DNA of 64,000 nt from Halobacillus litoralis (GCF_020524085.2 NZ_CP129016.1:614001-678000); one strand, 5' to 3'; counted from the first letter of the stretch, positions 19,844 to 28,874 are shown. Translations and numbers: made by a program. Notes: generated by a model from the sequence alone, not told the origin.

Positions 19844-21068
19844 ATGCGGTCCTGGTTTGATCCCCGCTTTTTTCGGGCTTAATGAATACGAGAACAATCA
19901 ATAGAAGAAGACCACCTAAGGCCCCGCTGGCGATATAACTGATATTCAAATATTCTTTCATTAGCAGCGACATCAACGGAGGACCTGCGGCTACTCCCAT
20001 GAATCTTGATGAACTGTAAAAAGACGTAATCGTACCACGCTCTTCTTTTTCAATCCCTTCTGTGATGAGGGCATCAAGGGTCGGGAGCATTCCACCGATC
20101 GCCGTTCCTAATATACTTGTTACAACTAGAAGCAGAAACAACTTCTCATTGACGAAACCGACAAAAATAACGCTTGCTGATACCATAATCAGTGCAATGA
20201 CAAGCACCCATTTCATGACGGTTGTGTCACCTTTGATTTTCTTTCCAGTCACAAAGGCTGATACACATAAGGTGAACAGTGGGATGGCAAGGACGAATCC
20301 TTTCTTCACACCTTCAATGTTATGTGTTTTCTCAAGGATATCTGACATAAAGAACAACACCGCAAACAAAACGAGCATGGCGTAAGCCCCTAATAGAAAA
20401 ACCGGATACAACCATTTTCCTTCCTGTTTGAAAATTTCTTTTGTCTTTTTCAAAAATTGCTTGAACGGCTGCGGTTTCTCCTTTTTCCCTTTAGGAACTT
20501 TTATAAAAAAGAAAACGAGAACAATGGAGATTAAACTGAAAAAGGAAATCGAGAAGAACGGCAAAAACCATAAAAACACAGCAAAAAGAGAACCCAGGAT
20601 CGGACTCAGAACTTTCCCGAACGTATTTGATGTTTCAATGATACCAAGGCAGGAGCTCGCTTTTTCGTCATCGTCTTTATATAAATCTCCAACGAGAGGC
20701 AGAATAATCGGGGTCGCCCCGGCTGCGCCAATCCCTTGAAGAATTCGTCCAACCGTAATCCAGAGAAAGGGATCATCCAATTTCCATGAAGAAAATCCCG
20801 CGATCAACCCTCCAATGAAAGCAAGGACTAGACTCGGAAGGATGATTAACTTTCTGCCGAAACGATCGGATAAGTAGCCGGCAACAGGAATAAGGATAAT
20901 GGCCGCTACGGAATAGCTGGTGATGATTGTGCTTGATTGAAAAGATGTGATGCCTACCTTTTTCTCGAAAATCGGCAATACCGGAATCAGCATGGAATTT
21001 CCGAGCGTCATCACAAGGGGAATCGAAGCCATACTAACAAGACACCAACGGCTTACTTTGTTTTCCAA
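19842..21068 (-). CDS. MFS transporter
   Basis: A 408-residue major facilitator with 12 hydrophobic segments. The family motif between segments 2 and 3 is GYLSDRFGRK (about residue 65), and motif C-like GRILQGIGAAGATPIILPLV lies near 110, as in drug/H+ antiporters. The substrate is unknown. The central loop is very basic (KVPKGKKEKPQPFKQFLKKT). TTG 21068 is used as start, with GGAGG seven bases upstream. Monocistronic. Confidence 0.9.
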   Translation of the reverse strand: MENKVSRWCLVSMASIPLVMTLGNSMLIPVLPIFEKKVGITSFQSSTIITSYSVAAIILIPVAGYLSDRFGRKLIILPSLVLAFIGGLIAGFSSWKLDDPFLWITVGRILQGIGAAGATPIILPLVGDLYKDDDEKASSCLGIIETSNTFGKVLSPILGSLFAVFLWFLPFFSISFFSLISIVLVFFFIKVPKGKKEKPQPFKQFLKKTKEIFKQEGKWLYPVFLLGAYAMLVLFAVLFFMSDILEKTHNIEGVKKGFVLAIPLFTLCVSAFVTGKKIKGDTTVMKWVLVIALIMVSASVIFVGFVNEKLFLLLVVTSILGTAIGGMLPTLDALITEGIEKEERGTITSFYSSSRFMGVAAGPPLMSLLMKEYLNISYIASGALGGLLLLIVLVFIKPEKSGDQTRTA

Positions 21069-21144
21069 TGCAATTCCTCCTACGTATTCATAAATGTAGG
21101 ATGCCCTATTTCATTGGATTCACGATGAGAAAATCTGGATATAC

Positions 21145-21597
21145 TTACGTGGCTTTTATGTAAACTTTTATAGATCCACCAGATATGCCAAAGGCTTCCC
21201 CTTCCTGTTCCCAACCATATTTCTCATAATATCCTTCCAGGTCAGTAGCCAAATAAATAAAATCGTAACCCAACCTATCCGCTTCCTGACTGGCATGACT
21301 TAGCAGCTGTTTCCCGACCTTTCGTCCTCGATGATCCGGATGAACATAAAGGCACGCAAGCCATGGACAAAGGTCCTGGCGGCTGTTCATATCATTTCTG
21401 AGTAGAGCATACGTGCCAATGATTTCGTTCTTGTCCATGAGGATATAAAACTGCGGCAAATCATCCCCATTTTTTAATGATTGACGAATGCAGTCTTCAT
21501 ACAGCATGAAGTTATCTTCACTTCCCCACTGATCCCAAAAAATGTCGATGGCAGGGTCGACCAAATCCACTTTCTCTTGCAAATGAATCATTTTCAT
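21145..21597 (-). CDS. GNAT family N-acetyltransferase
   Basis: A 150-residue GCN5-type acetyltransferase. The acetyl-CoA loop is RGRKVGKQLLSHA (about residues 90-103), preceded by the strand ACLYVHPDHR; LGYDFIYLATDLEGYYEKYG and the end are typical. The substrate is unknown. Its ATG overlaps the TGA of the upstream 76-residue gene (ATGA), so the two are coupled. A second ATG at 21591 has better spacing to AAAGGA and could be the real start. Confidence 0.87.
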   Translation of the reverse strand: MKMIHLQEKVDLVDPAIDIFWDQWGSEDNFMLYEDCIRQSLKNGDDLPQFYILMDKNEIIGTYALLRNDMNSRQDLCPWLACLYVHPDHRGRKVGKQLLSHASQEADRLGYDFIYLATDLEGYYEKYGWEQEGEAFGISGGSIKVYIKAT

Positions 21598-21824
21598 TCC
21601 TTTAACCCCTTCGCTTTACCAAAGATATTGGTTATTAGAATAGCCATCAGTATAGGCAGAACCAACATGAGCGCTGGCATGATTTTCACAATCGACGGGT
21701 CTTCTCCGCCATTGATCATCCATGGATCAGGCTCATGAAGAAGGGTCAGAACCAGACCAGTCCCCCAGGAAACAAGCCCATAGCTTAAAATCAACGTGAA
21801 AATGAACACGATGGTTTTCTTCAT
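21594..21824 (-). CDS. Small two-segment membrane protein, unknown
   Basis: A 76-residue protein with a signal-like first segment (TIVFIFTLILSYGLVSWGTG), an outside loop with NGGEDPS, and a second segment (IMPALMLVLPILMAILITNI) ending in a basic tail. I do not recognise the family. It is the first gene of a two-gene unit with the GNAT enzyme. Confidence 0.7.
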   Translation of the reverse strand: MKKTIVFIFTLILSYGLVSWGTGLVLTLLHEPDPWMINGGEDPSIVKIMPALMLVLPILMAILITNIFGKAKGLKE

Positions 21825-21933
21825 AAAATCACCTCTACCTTTTATACGAAGACCCTAGTCTCAAGTTTCAAACTTTCGTTTCGTAGATGTCATCACCGGG
21901 GATAAGGGTAACAAACAGGAAGGAGTGGGAAGT

Positions 21934-22215
21934 ATGAAAAAATGGTTGATCATTCTCGGTATGGCAACTGTATTCACTCTAGCCGGCTGTGGTGGAGAGG
22001 ACGACGGGGACATGGAAGAAGATCAGAACGAAAACCAGGAAGAAATGGAAGACACAGAAGAGAATTCGAATGATACAGAGAGCGATATGGGTGAAGATGA
22101 TACAGAATCCGAGGATAACATGGATGAAGAAAATGGAGGTATGGAAGGAGATGATTCAAGCGATACCGAAGACAATGGTCAAGATGATGATGCCATGGAT
22201 GATGAAGAACAATAA
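21934..22215 (+). CDS. Highly acidic small lipoprotein, paralogue 1
   Basis: A 93-residue predicted lipoprotein: signal MKKWLIILGMATVFTLAGC with lipobox LAGC (Cys 19). A tail of about 75 residues follows, made almost only of Asp, Glu, Asn, Met, Gly and Ser. The tail is probably unstructured and strongly anionic outside the membrane. ATG 21934 is preceded by AAGGAG. Its signal and first acidic residues match the next gene, so the two arose by tandem duplication. Function unknown; anionic surface proteins are common in halophiles. Confidence 0.75.
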   Translation: MKKWLIILGMATVFTLAGCGGEDDGDMEEDQNENQEEMEDTEENSNDTESDMGEDDTESEDNMDEENGGMEGDDSSDTEDNGQDDDAMDDEEQ

Positions 22216-22317
22216 CTAGCTGATTTCATTACCATAAAATTACACTATATTCACTTCCCCTTAACAATGGACGGGTATCTTTTATACGTAACTCACTTTG
22301 GAAAGGGGATTTTTTAC

Positions 22318-22464
22318 ATGTTGAAGAAATGGATGTTGGCGTTAGGTATGGTATCTGTTTTGACCCTTGCTGCTTGTGGTGGAGAAGAAGACGGTGAAAT
22401 GGATGAAGATCAAACAGAAGAGCAGGAACAAAGTGACACAGAGAGCGAAGACAGCGAAGAATAA
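22318..22464 (+). CDS. Highly acidic small lipoprotein, paralogue 2
   Basis: A 48-residue predicted lipoprotein: MLKKWMLALGMVSVLTLAAC, lipobox LAAC, then GGEEDGEMDEDQTEEQEQSD and a Ser/Glu-rich end. It is a shorter version of the gene 100 bases upstream, sharing KKW, the signal peptide pattern and CGGE-DG-M-EDQ. GGGG nine bases upstream supports ATG 22318. A terminator follows directly. Confidence 0.7.
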   Translation: MLKKWMLALGMVSVLTLAACGGEEDGEMDEDQTEEQEQSDTESEDSEE

Positions 22465-22474
22465 TACATGAAAA

Positions 22475-22511
22475 CCAAAAGGCGGATCCTCTTTAGGATT
22501 CGCCTTTTTTA
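22475..22511. terminator. Bidirectional terminator between the lipoprotein gene and mscL
   Basis: AAAGGCGGATCC pairs with GGATTCGCCTTT (one mismatch), with TTTTTT on the plus strand and a shorter T-run on the minus strand. Confidence 0.85.
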
Positions 22512-23000
22512 TTTGATCCGCCATTTCGTCTTCACTTGCTTGCGCGGAGAAGGATTGGCTTCAAGTGAAGATGAACAATTCGGGCAGATAATGGCTTGAG
22601 TGGGAATTGGCATACAGCAATAAGGGCACTCTTTTTTTGTCATCCCATGCAAAGGGTGCTGGTGAGGTTTTTTCCAGCGGTTGATTTGCCGGACGACGAG
22701 AAAAACCGCAAAAAGAATGATGATAAAACGGACAGAAGCCGTAACAAACAGACCATAATTGATGGTGGCCGCTCCCGCTTCTTTAGCAGCCGTAAGGGAA
22801 GGATAAACCGATCCATCCAGACTGAGAAACATATTCTCAAAATTCATTTTTGTATACAAAACACCAACAGGCGGAAGTAAAATATCCGTCACAAGTGAAT
22901 CAATAAATCCACTGAAAGCGGCACCCAATACCATCCCAACTCCCATATCAACGGCACTTCCACGGACGGTGAACTGTTTGAATTCATGCAACAATCCCAA
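22509..23000 (-). CDS. mscL: Large-conductance mechanosensitive channel MscL with C-terminal zinc ribbon
   Basis: A 163-residue pentameric channel that opens under membrane tension to release solutes on hypo-osmotic shock. The N-terminal helix and first membrane segment are standard (EFKQFTVRGSAVDMGVGMVL, then GAAFSGFIDSLVTDILLPPV). The second segment is GLFVTASVRFIIILFAVFLV. Instead of the usual short charged helix, the tail has a zinc-ribbon pattern CPYC...CPNC (about residues 125-143) and a basic end. The start is TTG 23000, with GGAGG eight bases upstream. Monocistronic. The 188 bases upstream (23001-23188) show nothing else. Confidence 0.93.
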   Translation of the reverse strand: MGLLHEFKQFTVRGSAVDMGVGMVLGAAFSGFIDSLVTDILLPPVGVLYTKMNFENMFLSLDGSVYPSLTAAKEAGAATINYGLFVTASVRFIIILFAVFLVVRQINRWKKPHQHPLHGMTKKECPYCCMPIPTQAIICPNCSSSLEANPSPRKQVKTKWRIK

Positions 23001-23188
23001 ACCAGGCTCCTCCTCTCACCCATCATCCTATGAACAAAAAGGACAAACTATGATTCAGAAGGAAAACCTTCATACCTGTCACCGTTTTTCCTGACTACGG
23101 GTTTCCTCCCTGATCGTAACCGGTACGGGTAAGAGAGGCATCTATTCAACAGCTCCACCCTATGTACAGGTGCAGTCTTGAAGAAAAT

Positions 23189-24307
23189 TCACCGAGACAC
23201 GGTCGGCTTACATAACCCTTTTAGGAAAAGAGCAAGTTCCTTTATCTGCTCATTCTTCTGGTGATGACTTAAAGAAAGACGGATGAAAGACTTGGCCTCT
23301 TCCACATCATAGCCCATCGCAATCAATGTACCTGGCGGCTCCTGGCTGCCTGCATGGCAGGCGCTCCCCGTGGAAAAATGAAAATCACGGCGATTCCCTT
23401 CAAGCATCGCAAATTGCCCTTCCATCTCCGGTAGAATCAGACCGATGATCGGCACTGCATGATCCGCTGTGTCTCCTACGACCTTCCACTCTCCTGTTCT
23501 AAGAAACGTTTCTTTCAGTTCCAAAATCTTCGACTCAATCCTATGTCTTTCTCTCACCATTTTTTCAGCGGCGACCGTAAATCCGGCAATGCCCGGTGTG
23601 TTGACAGTTCCCGCTCTGACTCCCCCTTCATGCGTGCCCCCCGGGATTTTCGGAGCAAACGAAAGTGTCGGCCGAATATAAACCGCTCCTACCCCTTTCG
23701 GTCCGTAGAGTTTGTGTGCACTCACCGAGAGACTATCGACATAGGGTGCCACTTCCTCCATCGTCACTTTTCCAAAGGACTGAACACAATCACTGTGAAA
23801 AAGAATGCCATACGAGCGGCAAACATCTGATAGCTCGCGAATCGGCTGCACCGTTCCAATATCGGAATTCACATGTTGGATCGCCATGAGAACAGTATCC
23901 TCTTGGACTGCCCTTTCCACATCTTTAAGATTGACGCTTCCCGCTTCATTCAGTGGAACTCTCGTTACCTTATAACCCTCTCCTTCGTATTTCTGGATAA
24001 AGTTCCGTACAGAAGAATGCTCAGCATCCGTGGTAATGATGTGCTTTCCTCTTCCCGCTTTCAGCAGAGCGTGGATCGCAATTTCATTACTTTCCGTGCC
24101 TCCACTCGTGAAATAGACCCCTTCCTGTTCCACCCCCATTAGCCCTGCTATTGTATTTCGGCATTGTTCCAACAATGCATGAGCTTTTGTTCCGGAATCA
24201 TGTAAGCTTTTCGTATTGGCAGAATAATTACGAGTCGCGTGAATGTATGCCTCGAGCGCATCCTCATCCACCGGGCATGTCGCCGCATAATCAAAGTACC
24301 TCTCCAC
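23189..24307 (-). CDS. nifS: Cysteine desulfurase NifS-like, NAD-locus type
   Basis: A 372-residue PLP enzyme that takes sulfur from cysteine. The PLP lysine is in SVSAHKLYGPKGVGA and the persulfide cysteine in FSTGSACHAGSQEP. YFDYAATCPVDEDAL and TSGGTESNEIAIHA are classic. Beside nadBCA it most likely supplies the [4Fe-4S] cluster of quinolinate synthase NadA, as in B. subtilis. The start is GTG 24307 with AAGGAGAG upstream; the open frame continues but has no homology. It is transcribed divergently from nadB with a shared control region. Confidence 0.92.
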   Translation of the reverse strand: MERYFDYAATCPVDEDALEAYIHATRNYSANTKSLHDSGTKAHALLEQCRNTIAGLMGVEQEGVYFTSGGTESNEIAIHALLKAGRGKHIITTDAEHSSVRNFIQKYEGEGYKVTRVPLNEAGSVNLKDVERAVQEDTVLMAIQHVNSDIGTVQPIRELSDVCRSYGILFHSDCVQSFGKVTMEEVAPYVDSLSVSAHKLYGPKGVGAVYIRPTLSFAPKIPGGTHEGGVRAGTVNTPGIAGFTVAAEKMVRERHRIESKILELKETFLRTGEWKVVGDTADHAVPIIGLILPEMEGQFAMLEGNRRDFHFSTGSACHAGSQEPPGTLIAMGYDVEEAKSFIRLSLSHHQKNEQIKELALFLKGLCKPTVSR

Positions 24308-24336
24308 ATTTCTCTCTCCTTTTTGATCCAAATCTC

Positions 24337-24380
24337 TTGTCAATAGTTTAACAGTGTGTAAATATAAGTGTAAATACACA
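24337..24380. promoter_or_regulatory. Divergent nifS/nadB control region, candidate niacin-repressor site
   Basis: Plus strand: TTGTCA with TAAATA 16 bases on is a plausible nadB promoter. Two direct GTGTAAATA copies (24356-24364, 24368-24376) are 12 bp apart, and the second forms GTGTAAATACAC, an inverted repeat. TTTACA on the minus strand within them may be the nifS -35. In B. subtilis this divergent pair is repressed by NiaR (YrxA) with nicotinate; that these repeats are its site is inference. Confidence 0.45.
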
Positions 24381-24404
24381 TGTATATTTATGGAGGTTAA
24401 ATTC

Positions 24405-25970
24405 ATGGTTCGGACCGCAGATATCATCATCATCGGTAGTGGCGTAGCGGCCTTACAACTCGCCCGGCAACTTGCTGCGGACAAAAATGTGATTATTATC
24501 ACAAAGTCCTCGCTCGGTCATGGAAATTCTCGTTTAGCTCAAGGTGGAATTGCTGCAGCTATAGGTGACCGTGATCACCCCTTTTATCACTTCATAGATT
24601 CAGTCATTGCTGGAAGATCAATGAATAATCATCAAGCGACACTCATGATGACGGAAGAAGCCCCGCAAATCATCAGAGAACTGGAAACGGATGGTTGTAC
24701 TTTTGATTATAAAGAAAAGGGTATCCTTGCTCTTGGCAAAGAAGGCGCCCATACACAGAACCGAATCATCCATGGAGGTGGGGATCAAACAGGAAAAGTT
24801 CTTATGGATTACTTGATACAATCCCTCCCCCCTCACATCGTAATTCTTGAAAACCATTTTGTTTTTGAGTTGATGACAAACGAAGACGGAAGTTGCTTTG
24901 GGGTGAAAAGTACGGATGCCTATGGTATTCACGAATTCCATGCACCCCACACCGTCCTTGCGACAGGGGGATGTGGACAATTGTATTCATCCACATCCAA
25001 TGCCTCTTCTGTGACGGGTGATGGGATGGCGCTCGCCTATCAAGCAGGTGCAGAACTTACCGACATGGAATTTATTCAGTTCCACCCTACCCTTCTGTAC
25101 ATACAAGAAAAGCCGGTGGGGTTGATTTCGGAAGCGGTACGCGGAGAAGGGGCCGTGCTCGTTGATGAAATGGGGAATCCGATCATGGAAAACGTTCACC
25201 CTCTTAGAGACCTCGCACCTAGGCATGTGGTTTCGCAAACGATTTATCAAAAAAAGAAAACCGGTGAAAACGTCTATTTGGATATAAGGGGCATAGACAG
25301 GTTTCAAACAAGGTTTCCCCATATCACAAATTTATGCCTGCAGTACGGTGTGGACCTGAATAAAGGGCAGATTCCAGTAGCTCCCGGCTGCCATTTTTCT
25401 ATGGGTGGAGTGAAAACGGATAGGGTCGGAAGGTCAACAGTGGAAGGTTTGTATGCCATTGGGGAAGTCGCTTGTACAGGTGTACATGGAGCCAACCGAC
25501 TGGCAAGCAACTCACTTCTTGAAGGACTCGTTTATGGAAAAAGACTGGCCAAACATTTGCAATATAGCTCGGATTATTTTTCTCGACCTAAGGAAGCCAA
25601 CAGAAAAAGAAAGCCCTTCCCTTTCCAACTCCCCTCCAAAACCGAGATCCAGCAGCGGATGATGGAAAACGTCGGCATCATGAGGGATGGACAAAGGTTA
25701 GTCGACCATCTGCAGTGGTTAGAATCGTTCGTCCGACCATCCGAATGGAGGGCCTATGACTTAAGTATGCTCACATTCGAGCAAATGACGAGAATGTTTA
25801 TGCTTCAAACATGCTGGCTGATCACCCGCTCCGCCCTCGAGCGTGAGGAAAGCCGAGGCGGCCATTATCGCAGCGATTTTCCTGAAGAGCAGTTGGAATG
25901 GCAAAACAAACAAATCATCAGACAAAGAACATTAGAAATGAGGGAAGCTCATGAATCCATGGAAACGTAA
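24405..25970 (+). CDS. nadB: L-aspartate oxidase
   Basis: A 521-residue flavoenzyme that oxidises L-aspartate to iminoaspartate, the first step of de novo NAD synthesis. The FAD-binding loop is IIGSGVAALQLARQ at the N-terminus; SRLAQGGIAAAIG, the stretch NRIIHGGGDQTG and the FAD end motif GEVACTGVHGANRLASNSLL are all present. GGAGG eight bases before ATG 24405 fixes the start, and the product overlaps nadC by 20 bases. First gene of nadBCA. Confidence 0.95.
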   Translation: MVRTADIIIIGSGVAALQLARQLAADKNVIIITKSSLGHGNSRLAQGGIAAAIGDRDHPFYHFIDSVIAGRSMNNHQATLMMTEEAPQIIRELETDGCTFDYKEKGILALGKEGAHTQNRIIHGGGDQTGKVLMDYLIQSLPPHIVILENHFVFELMTNEDGSCFGVKSTDAYGIHEFHAPHTVLATGGCGQLYSSTSNASSVTGDGMALAYQAGAELTDMEFIQFHPTLLYIQEKPVGLISEAVRGEGAVLVDEMGNPIMENVHPLRDLAPRHVVSQTIYQKKKTGENVYLDIRGIDRFQTRFPHITNLCLQYGVDLNKGQIPVAPGCHFSMGGVKTDRVGRSTVEGLYAIGEVACTGVHGANRLASNSLLEGLVYGKRLAKHLQYSSDYFSRPKEANRKRKPFPFQLPSKTEIQQRMMENVGIMRDGQRLVDHLQWLESFVRPSEWRAYDLSMLTFEQMTRMFMLQTCWLITRSALEREESRGGHYRSDFPEEQLEWQNKQIIRQRTLEMREAHESMET

Positions 25971-26802
25971 ACAACAGTTAGAAGCCTTCTTTACGGAGGA
26001 TATTGGGGAGCATGATTACAGTACCGACTTTTTATTTCCAAAAGATCACCATGGCAGACTGACCTTTACATCTAAATCAGAAGGCGTTTTTTGCGGGGGA
26101 GACATCATCACAGATGGCTATCGGCTGCTAGACGCTGGCATTTCGGTTGAACTCTATATTCATGACGGAGATTGGGTACGCACGGGCCAAACGATCGCCA
26201 CTATCGAAGGTCCTGTGGGCGAGCTTTTAAAAGGGGAAAGAGTCATCCTCAACCTCATTCAACGGATGAGTGGAATCGCTACGCTGACAAGCAAGGCCGT
26301 TGACGCCTTAAATGATGAAAACATCAAGATTTGTGACACACGTAAAACCACCCCTGGATTACGCTCTTTTGAAAAGTATGCTGTCCGGACTGGCGGAGGC
26401 TACAACCACCGTTTCGGCCTTTACGATGCCGTCATGCTGAAAGATAACCATATTGCGTTTTTTGGTTCGGTTCGTGAAGCCATCGCCCGTGCGAAAGCAT
26501 CTGTCGGGCATACTGTCAAAATTGAAGTAGAAACAGAAACGGAAAACCAGGTCGTGGAAGCTGTAGAAGCAGGTGCCGATATCATTATGTTCGATAACCG
26601 GACGCCCGCAGAAATCAAACACCTCTCCACCCTGGTCCCTGCTTCGATCACGACGGAGGCCTCGGGAGGAATCACGCTCGAGACCTTACCTGATTACCGT
26701 GGTCTTGAGATTGACTATATTTCCCTCGGATTACTGACCCATTCCGCCAAAGCCCTTGATATCAGCGCCCGTGTAGCCACACCAAAGGAGGAAATACGAT
26801 GA
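25951..26802 (+). CDS. nadC: Nicotinate-nucleotide pyrophosphorylase (carboxylating)
   Basis: A 283-residue quinolinate phosphoribosyltransferase that makes nicotinate mononucleotide from quinolinate and PRPP. Signatures are [19 protein letters not shown], the stretch [20 protein letters not shown], and [11 protein letters not shown]. The PRPP/phosphate loops near the end are [17 protein letters not shown] and [11 protein letters not shown]. It overlaps nadB by 20 bases and nadA by four, so the three are translated as a coupled set. Confidence 0.96.
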   Translation: MNPWKRKQQLEAFFTEDIGEHDYSTDFLFPKDHHGRLTFTSKSEGVFCGGDIITDGYRLLDAGISVELYIHDGDWVRTGQTIATIEGPVGELLKGERVILNLIQRMSGIATLTSKAVDALNDENIKICDTRKTTPGLRSFEKYAVRTGGGYNHRFGLYDAVMLKDNHIAFFGSVREAIARAKASVGHTVKIEVETETENQVVEAVEAGADIIMFDNRTPAEIKHLSTLVPASITTEASGGITLETLPDYRGLEIDYISLGLLTHSAKALDISARVATPKEEIR

Positions 26803-27899
26803 ACCTTTTTGAAACGATTGAACAGAACACATTGCCTGAGCGGTACAAGACAATGGAAACAAAGGACCTTGAAGAGAGAGTCCTTCAAATAAAAAGAGAA
26901 ATGGGAGAGAAACTTTTCTTACCTGGCCACCATTACCAAAAAGATGAAGTGATTCAATTTGCTGATGCACGTGGTGATTCTTTAAAACTCGCGCAGTTAT
27001 CCGCGACCCAACATAAAGCAGAAGCTATCGTTTTTTGCGGCGTTCATTTCATGGCCGAGACAGCTGACATCTTGACGCGGGAAGACCAGCACGTCTACCT
27101 TCCTGATATGCGCGCGGGATGTTCGATGGCAGATATGGCGAACATCCAACAGACAGAAAAATCATGGGATCGTTTAATGGACCTTTTTGATGATACCATC
27201 CTGCCCCTAACCTATGTAAATTCAACAGCAGCCATTAAAGCTTTTGTAGGAAAGAATGGCGGAGCCACCGTCACTTCTTCGAATGCCGCAGATATGCTGA
27301 AGTGGGCTTTTTCCGAGAAAGAACGAATCCTCTTCCTGCCTGACCAGCATTTGGGAAGAAATACGGCCTACGACCTCGGCATCCCGCTCGATCAAATGGC
27401 AGTCTGGGATCCGATTGTGGAAGAACTGATCTATGACGGCCCTTTGGAAGCTGTCAAAGTGATTCTATGGAAAGGACACTGCTCCGTTCATGAGAACTTC
27501 AGGGTCGCCAATGTTGAACAAGTTCGTGCCGACCACCCAAATATGAAAATCATCGTCCACCCCGAATGCAGCCGTGAAGTCGTAGAGCTTTCTGATTTAT
27601 CAGGGTCCACCAACGCCATCATCCAGGCGATTGAAAATGCTCCACCCGGAAGTGAATGGGCCATCGGAACGGAAATGAACCTCGTCAACCGCATCATCCA
27701 GGAACATCCGGAGCAGCACATCATTTCATTGAACCCGAGAATGTGTCCGTGTCTGACGATGAACCGGATCGACCTCCCCCATCTGGCCTGGTCACTTGAA
27801 TCGATAGCAGAAGGTCGGCCACAGAACTTGATACGAGTCCAGTCTACTGTTGCTTCTGATGCGCGAAAAGCATTGGACCGGATGTTGGTAAGGGCGTGA
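26799..27899 (+). CDS. nadA: Quinolinate synthase
   Basis: A 366-residue [4Fe-4S] enzyme that condenses iminoaspartate with dihydroxyacetone phosphate to quinolinate. Cysteines likely to hold the cluster lie in [21 protein letters not shown] and RMCPCLTMN; the long Bacillus-type N-terminus is present. [20 protein letters not shown] is a substrate-site signature. Last gene of nadBCA; right after its stop begins an array of 21-bp repeats. Confidence 0.95.
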   Translation: MNLFETIEQNTLPERYKTMETKDLEERVLQIKREMGEKLFLPGHHYQKDEVIQFADARGDSLKLAQLSATQHKAEAIVFCGVHFMAETADILTREDQHVYLPDMRAGCSMADMANIQQTEKSWDRLMDLFDDTILPLTYVNSTAAIKAFVGKNGGATVTSSNAADMLKWAFSEKERILFLPDQHLGRNTAYDLGIPLDQMAVWDPIVEELIYDGPLEAVKVILWKGHCSVHENFRVANVEQVRADHPNMKIIVHPECSREVVELSDLSGSTNAIIQAIENAPPGSEWAIGTEMNLVNRIIQEHPEQHIISLNPRMCPCLTMNRIDLPHLAWSLESIAEGRPQNLIRVQSTVASDARKALDRMLVRA

Positions 27900-27900
27900 A

Positions 27901-27995
27901 TGATTGATGAAAGTGCCCTATTGGACGGAAAAAGTGACTTAACAGTGAGTGAAAGTGCCCTAACGTTTTTTGAAAGTGACTTAACGTTATTTTGA
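27901..27995. repeat. 21-bp degenerate tandem repeat, array A (4 units)
   Basis: AAAGTG recurs at 27910, 27931, 27952 and 27973, an exact 21-base period. Units 1 and 3 read AAAGTGCCCTA, units 2 and 4 AAAGTGACTTAAC; units 3 and 4 continue into a T-rich stretch. The array begins one base after the nadA stop. Core and spacing match array B after metH. There is no clear terminator for nadBCA between here and sspH. Confidence 0.8.
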
Positions 27996-28052
27996 GAAGA
28001 ATACCACAGCCCATTCTTGAGAATATTACGTTTAAAAGGAGGGGTTGTTGAG

Positions 28053-28235
28053 ATGAACAAAGAACGCGCAAAAGAAATCTTCAAATCTGAAGACATGATT
28101 TCGGTCATGCACGAAGACCGTGAAATTTACATCGAAGAGGTTATTGAACGTAATGAAATGGCGCGCATTCACCCGACAGATCAGCCGAATATCGTTCAAA
28201 AGGTTCCATTATACGAATTGAAAGAACAAGAATAG
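28053..28235 (+). CDS. sspH: H-type small acid-soluble spore protein
   Basis: A 60-residue protein of the SspH family, minor DNA- or core-associated proteins of the dormant spore. The N-terminus MNKERAKEIFKSEDMISVMH and the later ARIHPTDQPN are diagnostic. AAGGAGGGG eight bases upstream supports ATG 28053. Expression is expected in the forespore under sigma-G, but I could not define a convincing promoter. Its own terminator follows. Confidence 0.9.
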   Translation: MNKERAKEIFKSEDMISVMHEDREIYIEEVIERNEMARIHPTDQPNIVQKVPLYELKEQE

Positions 28236-28239
28236 GTCA

Positions 28240-28274
28240 GAAGCCGCACTCACTACTGAGGCGGCTTTTCTTTT
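28240..28274 (+). terminator. Terminator of sspH
   Basis: AAGCCGC pairs with GCGGCTT across a 13-base loop, followed by TTCTTTTT. Confidence 0.8.
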
Positions 28275-28350
28275 TAAGGTGTGTACATCCTTCGCCTCTT
28301 ACGCAATAATGGAAATATAAGGAATTTGTATTACATAGTAGGAGGATTAT

Positions 28351-28830
28351 ATGAGGAAGTTATTGTGGATAGCATGCCTGTTCTTTACAGCCGCTTGTTC
28401 GGAAGGTGAAACAGAAGAACCCTACACGGTTGAAGATGCGAAAGAAGATGGACATGTGATTGTTGAACATCAATCCGAACAATTTGATCAATTAAAAGAC
28501 GGGGCATTAGAAGTTGAAAACATTAAAAAATTGTCCACTTTTATTAACAACGTTGAGCAAGGGGTGGAAGACAATGTTGACGTATCCATCTTCAGTCCTG
28601 ACGGCTCCCATTATCAAAACTCCTTCTCCTACGATGGAGAGGCCATCCGTTTCATCAACAATTATAGTGCCTATCCGTCGTCTCCTGCCGGCACATTCGA
28701 TTGTGAATACGTGACTCGCCGCGGGCCAATGGTGTATGTGAGCAACTGCCAATCAGAAGAAGGGAAAGATCTCTCCACTTTGCTAAGCTTTGTTGGTACT
28801 GAAAAAGCGTTCAGAGAAGCTGCAAATTAA
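28351..28830 (+). CDS. Lipoprotein, DUF4362-like
   Basis: A 159-residue predicted lipoprotein: MRKLLWIACLFFTAAC with lipobox TAAC at Cys 16, then an acidic linker. A globular domain follows (KLSTFINNVEQGVEDNVDVS, SYDGEAIRFINNY) containing a likely disulfide pair, FDCEYV and VSNCQS. The pattern 'internal loop-strand-two cysteines' resembles DUF4362 proteins of Bacillus, of unknown role. AGGAGG five bases upstream of ATG 28351. Stands alone. Confidence 0.7.
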   Translation: MRKLLWIACLFFTAACSEGETEEPYTVEDAKEDGHVIVEHQSEQFDQLKDGALEVENIKKLSTFINNVEQGVEDNVDVSIFSPDGSHYQNSFSYDGEAIRFINNYSAYPSSPAGTFDCEYVTRRGPMVYVSNCQSEEGKDLSTLLSFVGTEKAFREAAN

Positions 28831-28874
28831 AGAAAACCCGGACCATGCGAAAAACATGATCCGGGTTTTCTTTA
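28829..28874. terminator. Bidirectional terminator between lipoprotein and yvbH-like genes
   Basis: AAAGAAAACCCGGA and TCCGGGTTTTCTTT pair with CATG-CATG continuing the stem (one mismatch). It serves both converging genes. Confidence 0.88.

Noticed and set aside
27901..28050. CRISPR array after nadA
   Set aside because: The 21-bp period leaves no room for distinct repeat and spacer, units are degenerate and no cas genes are present.
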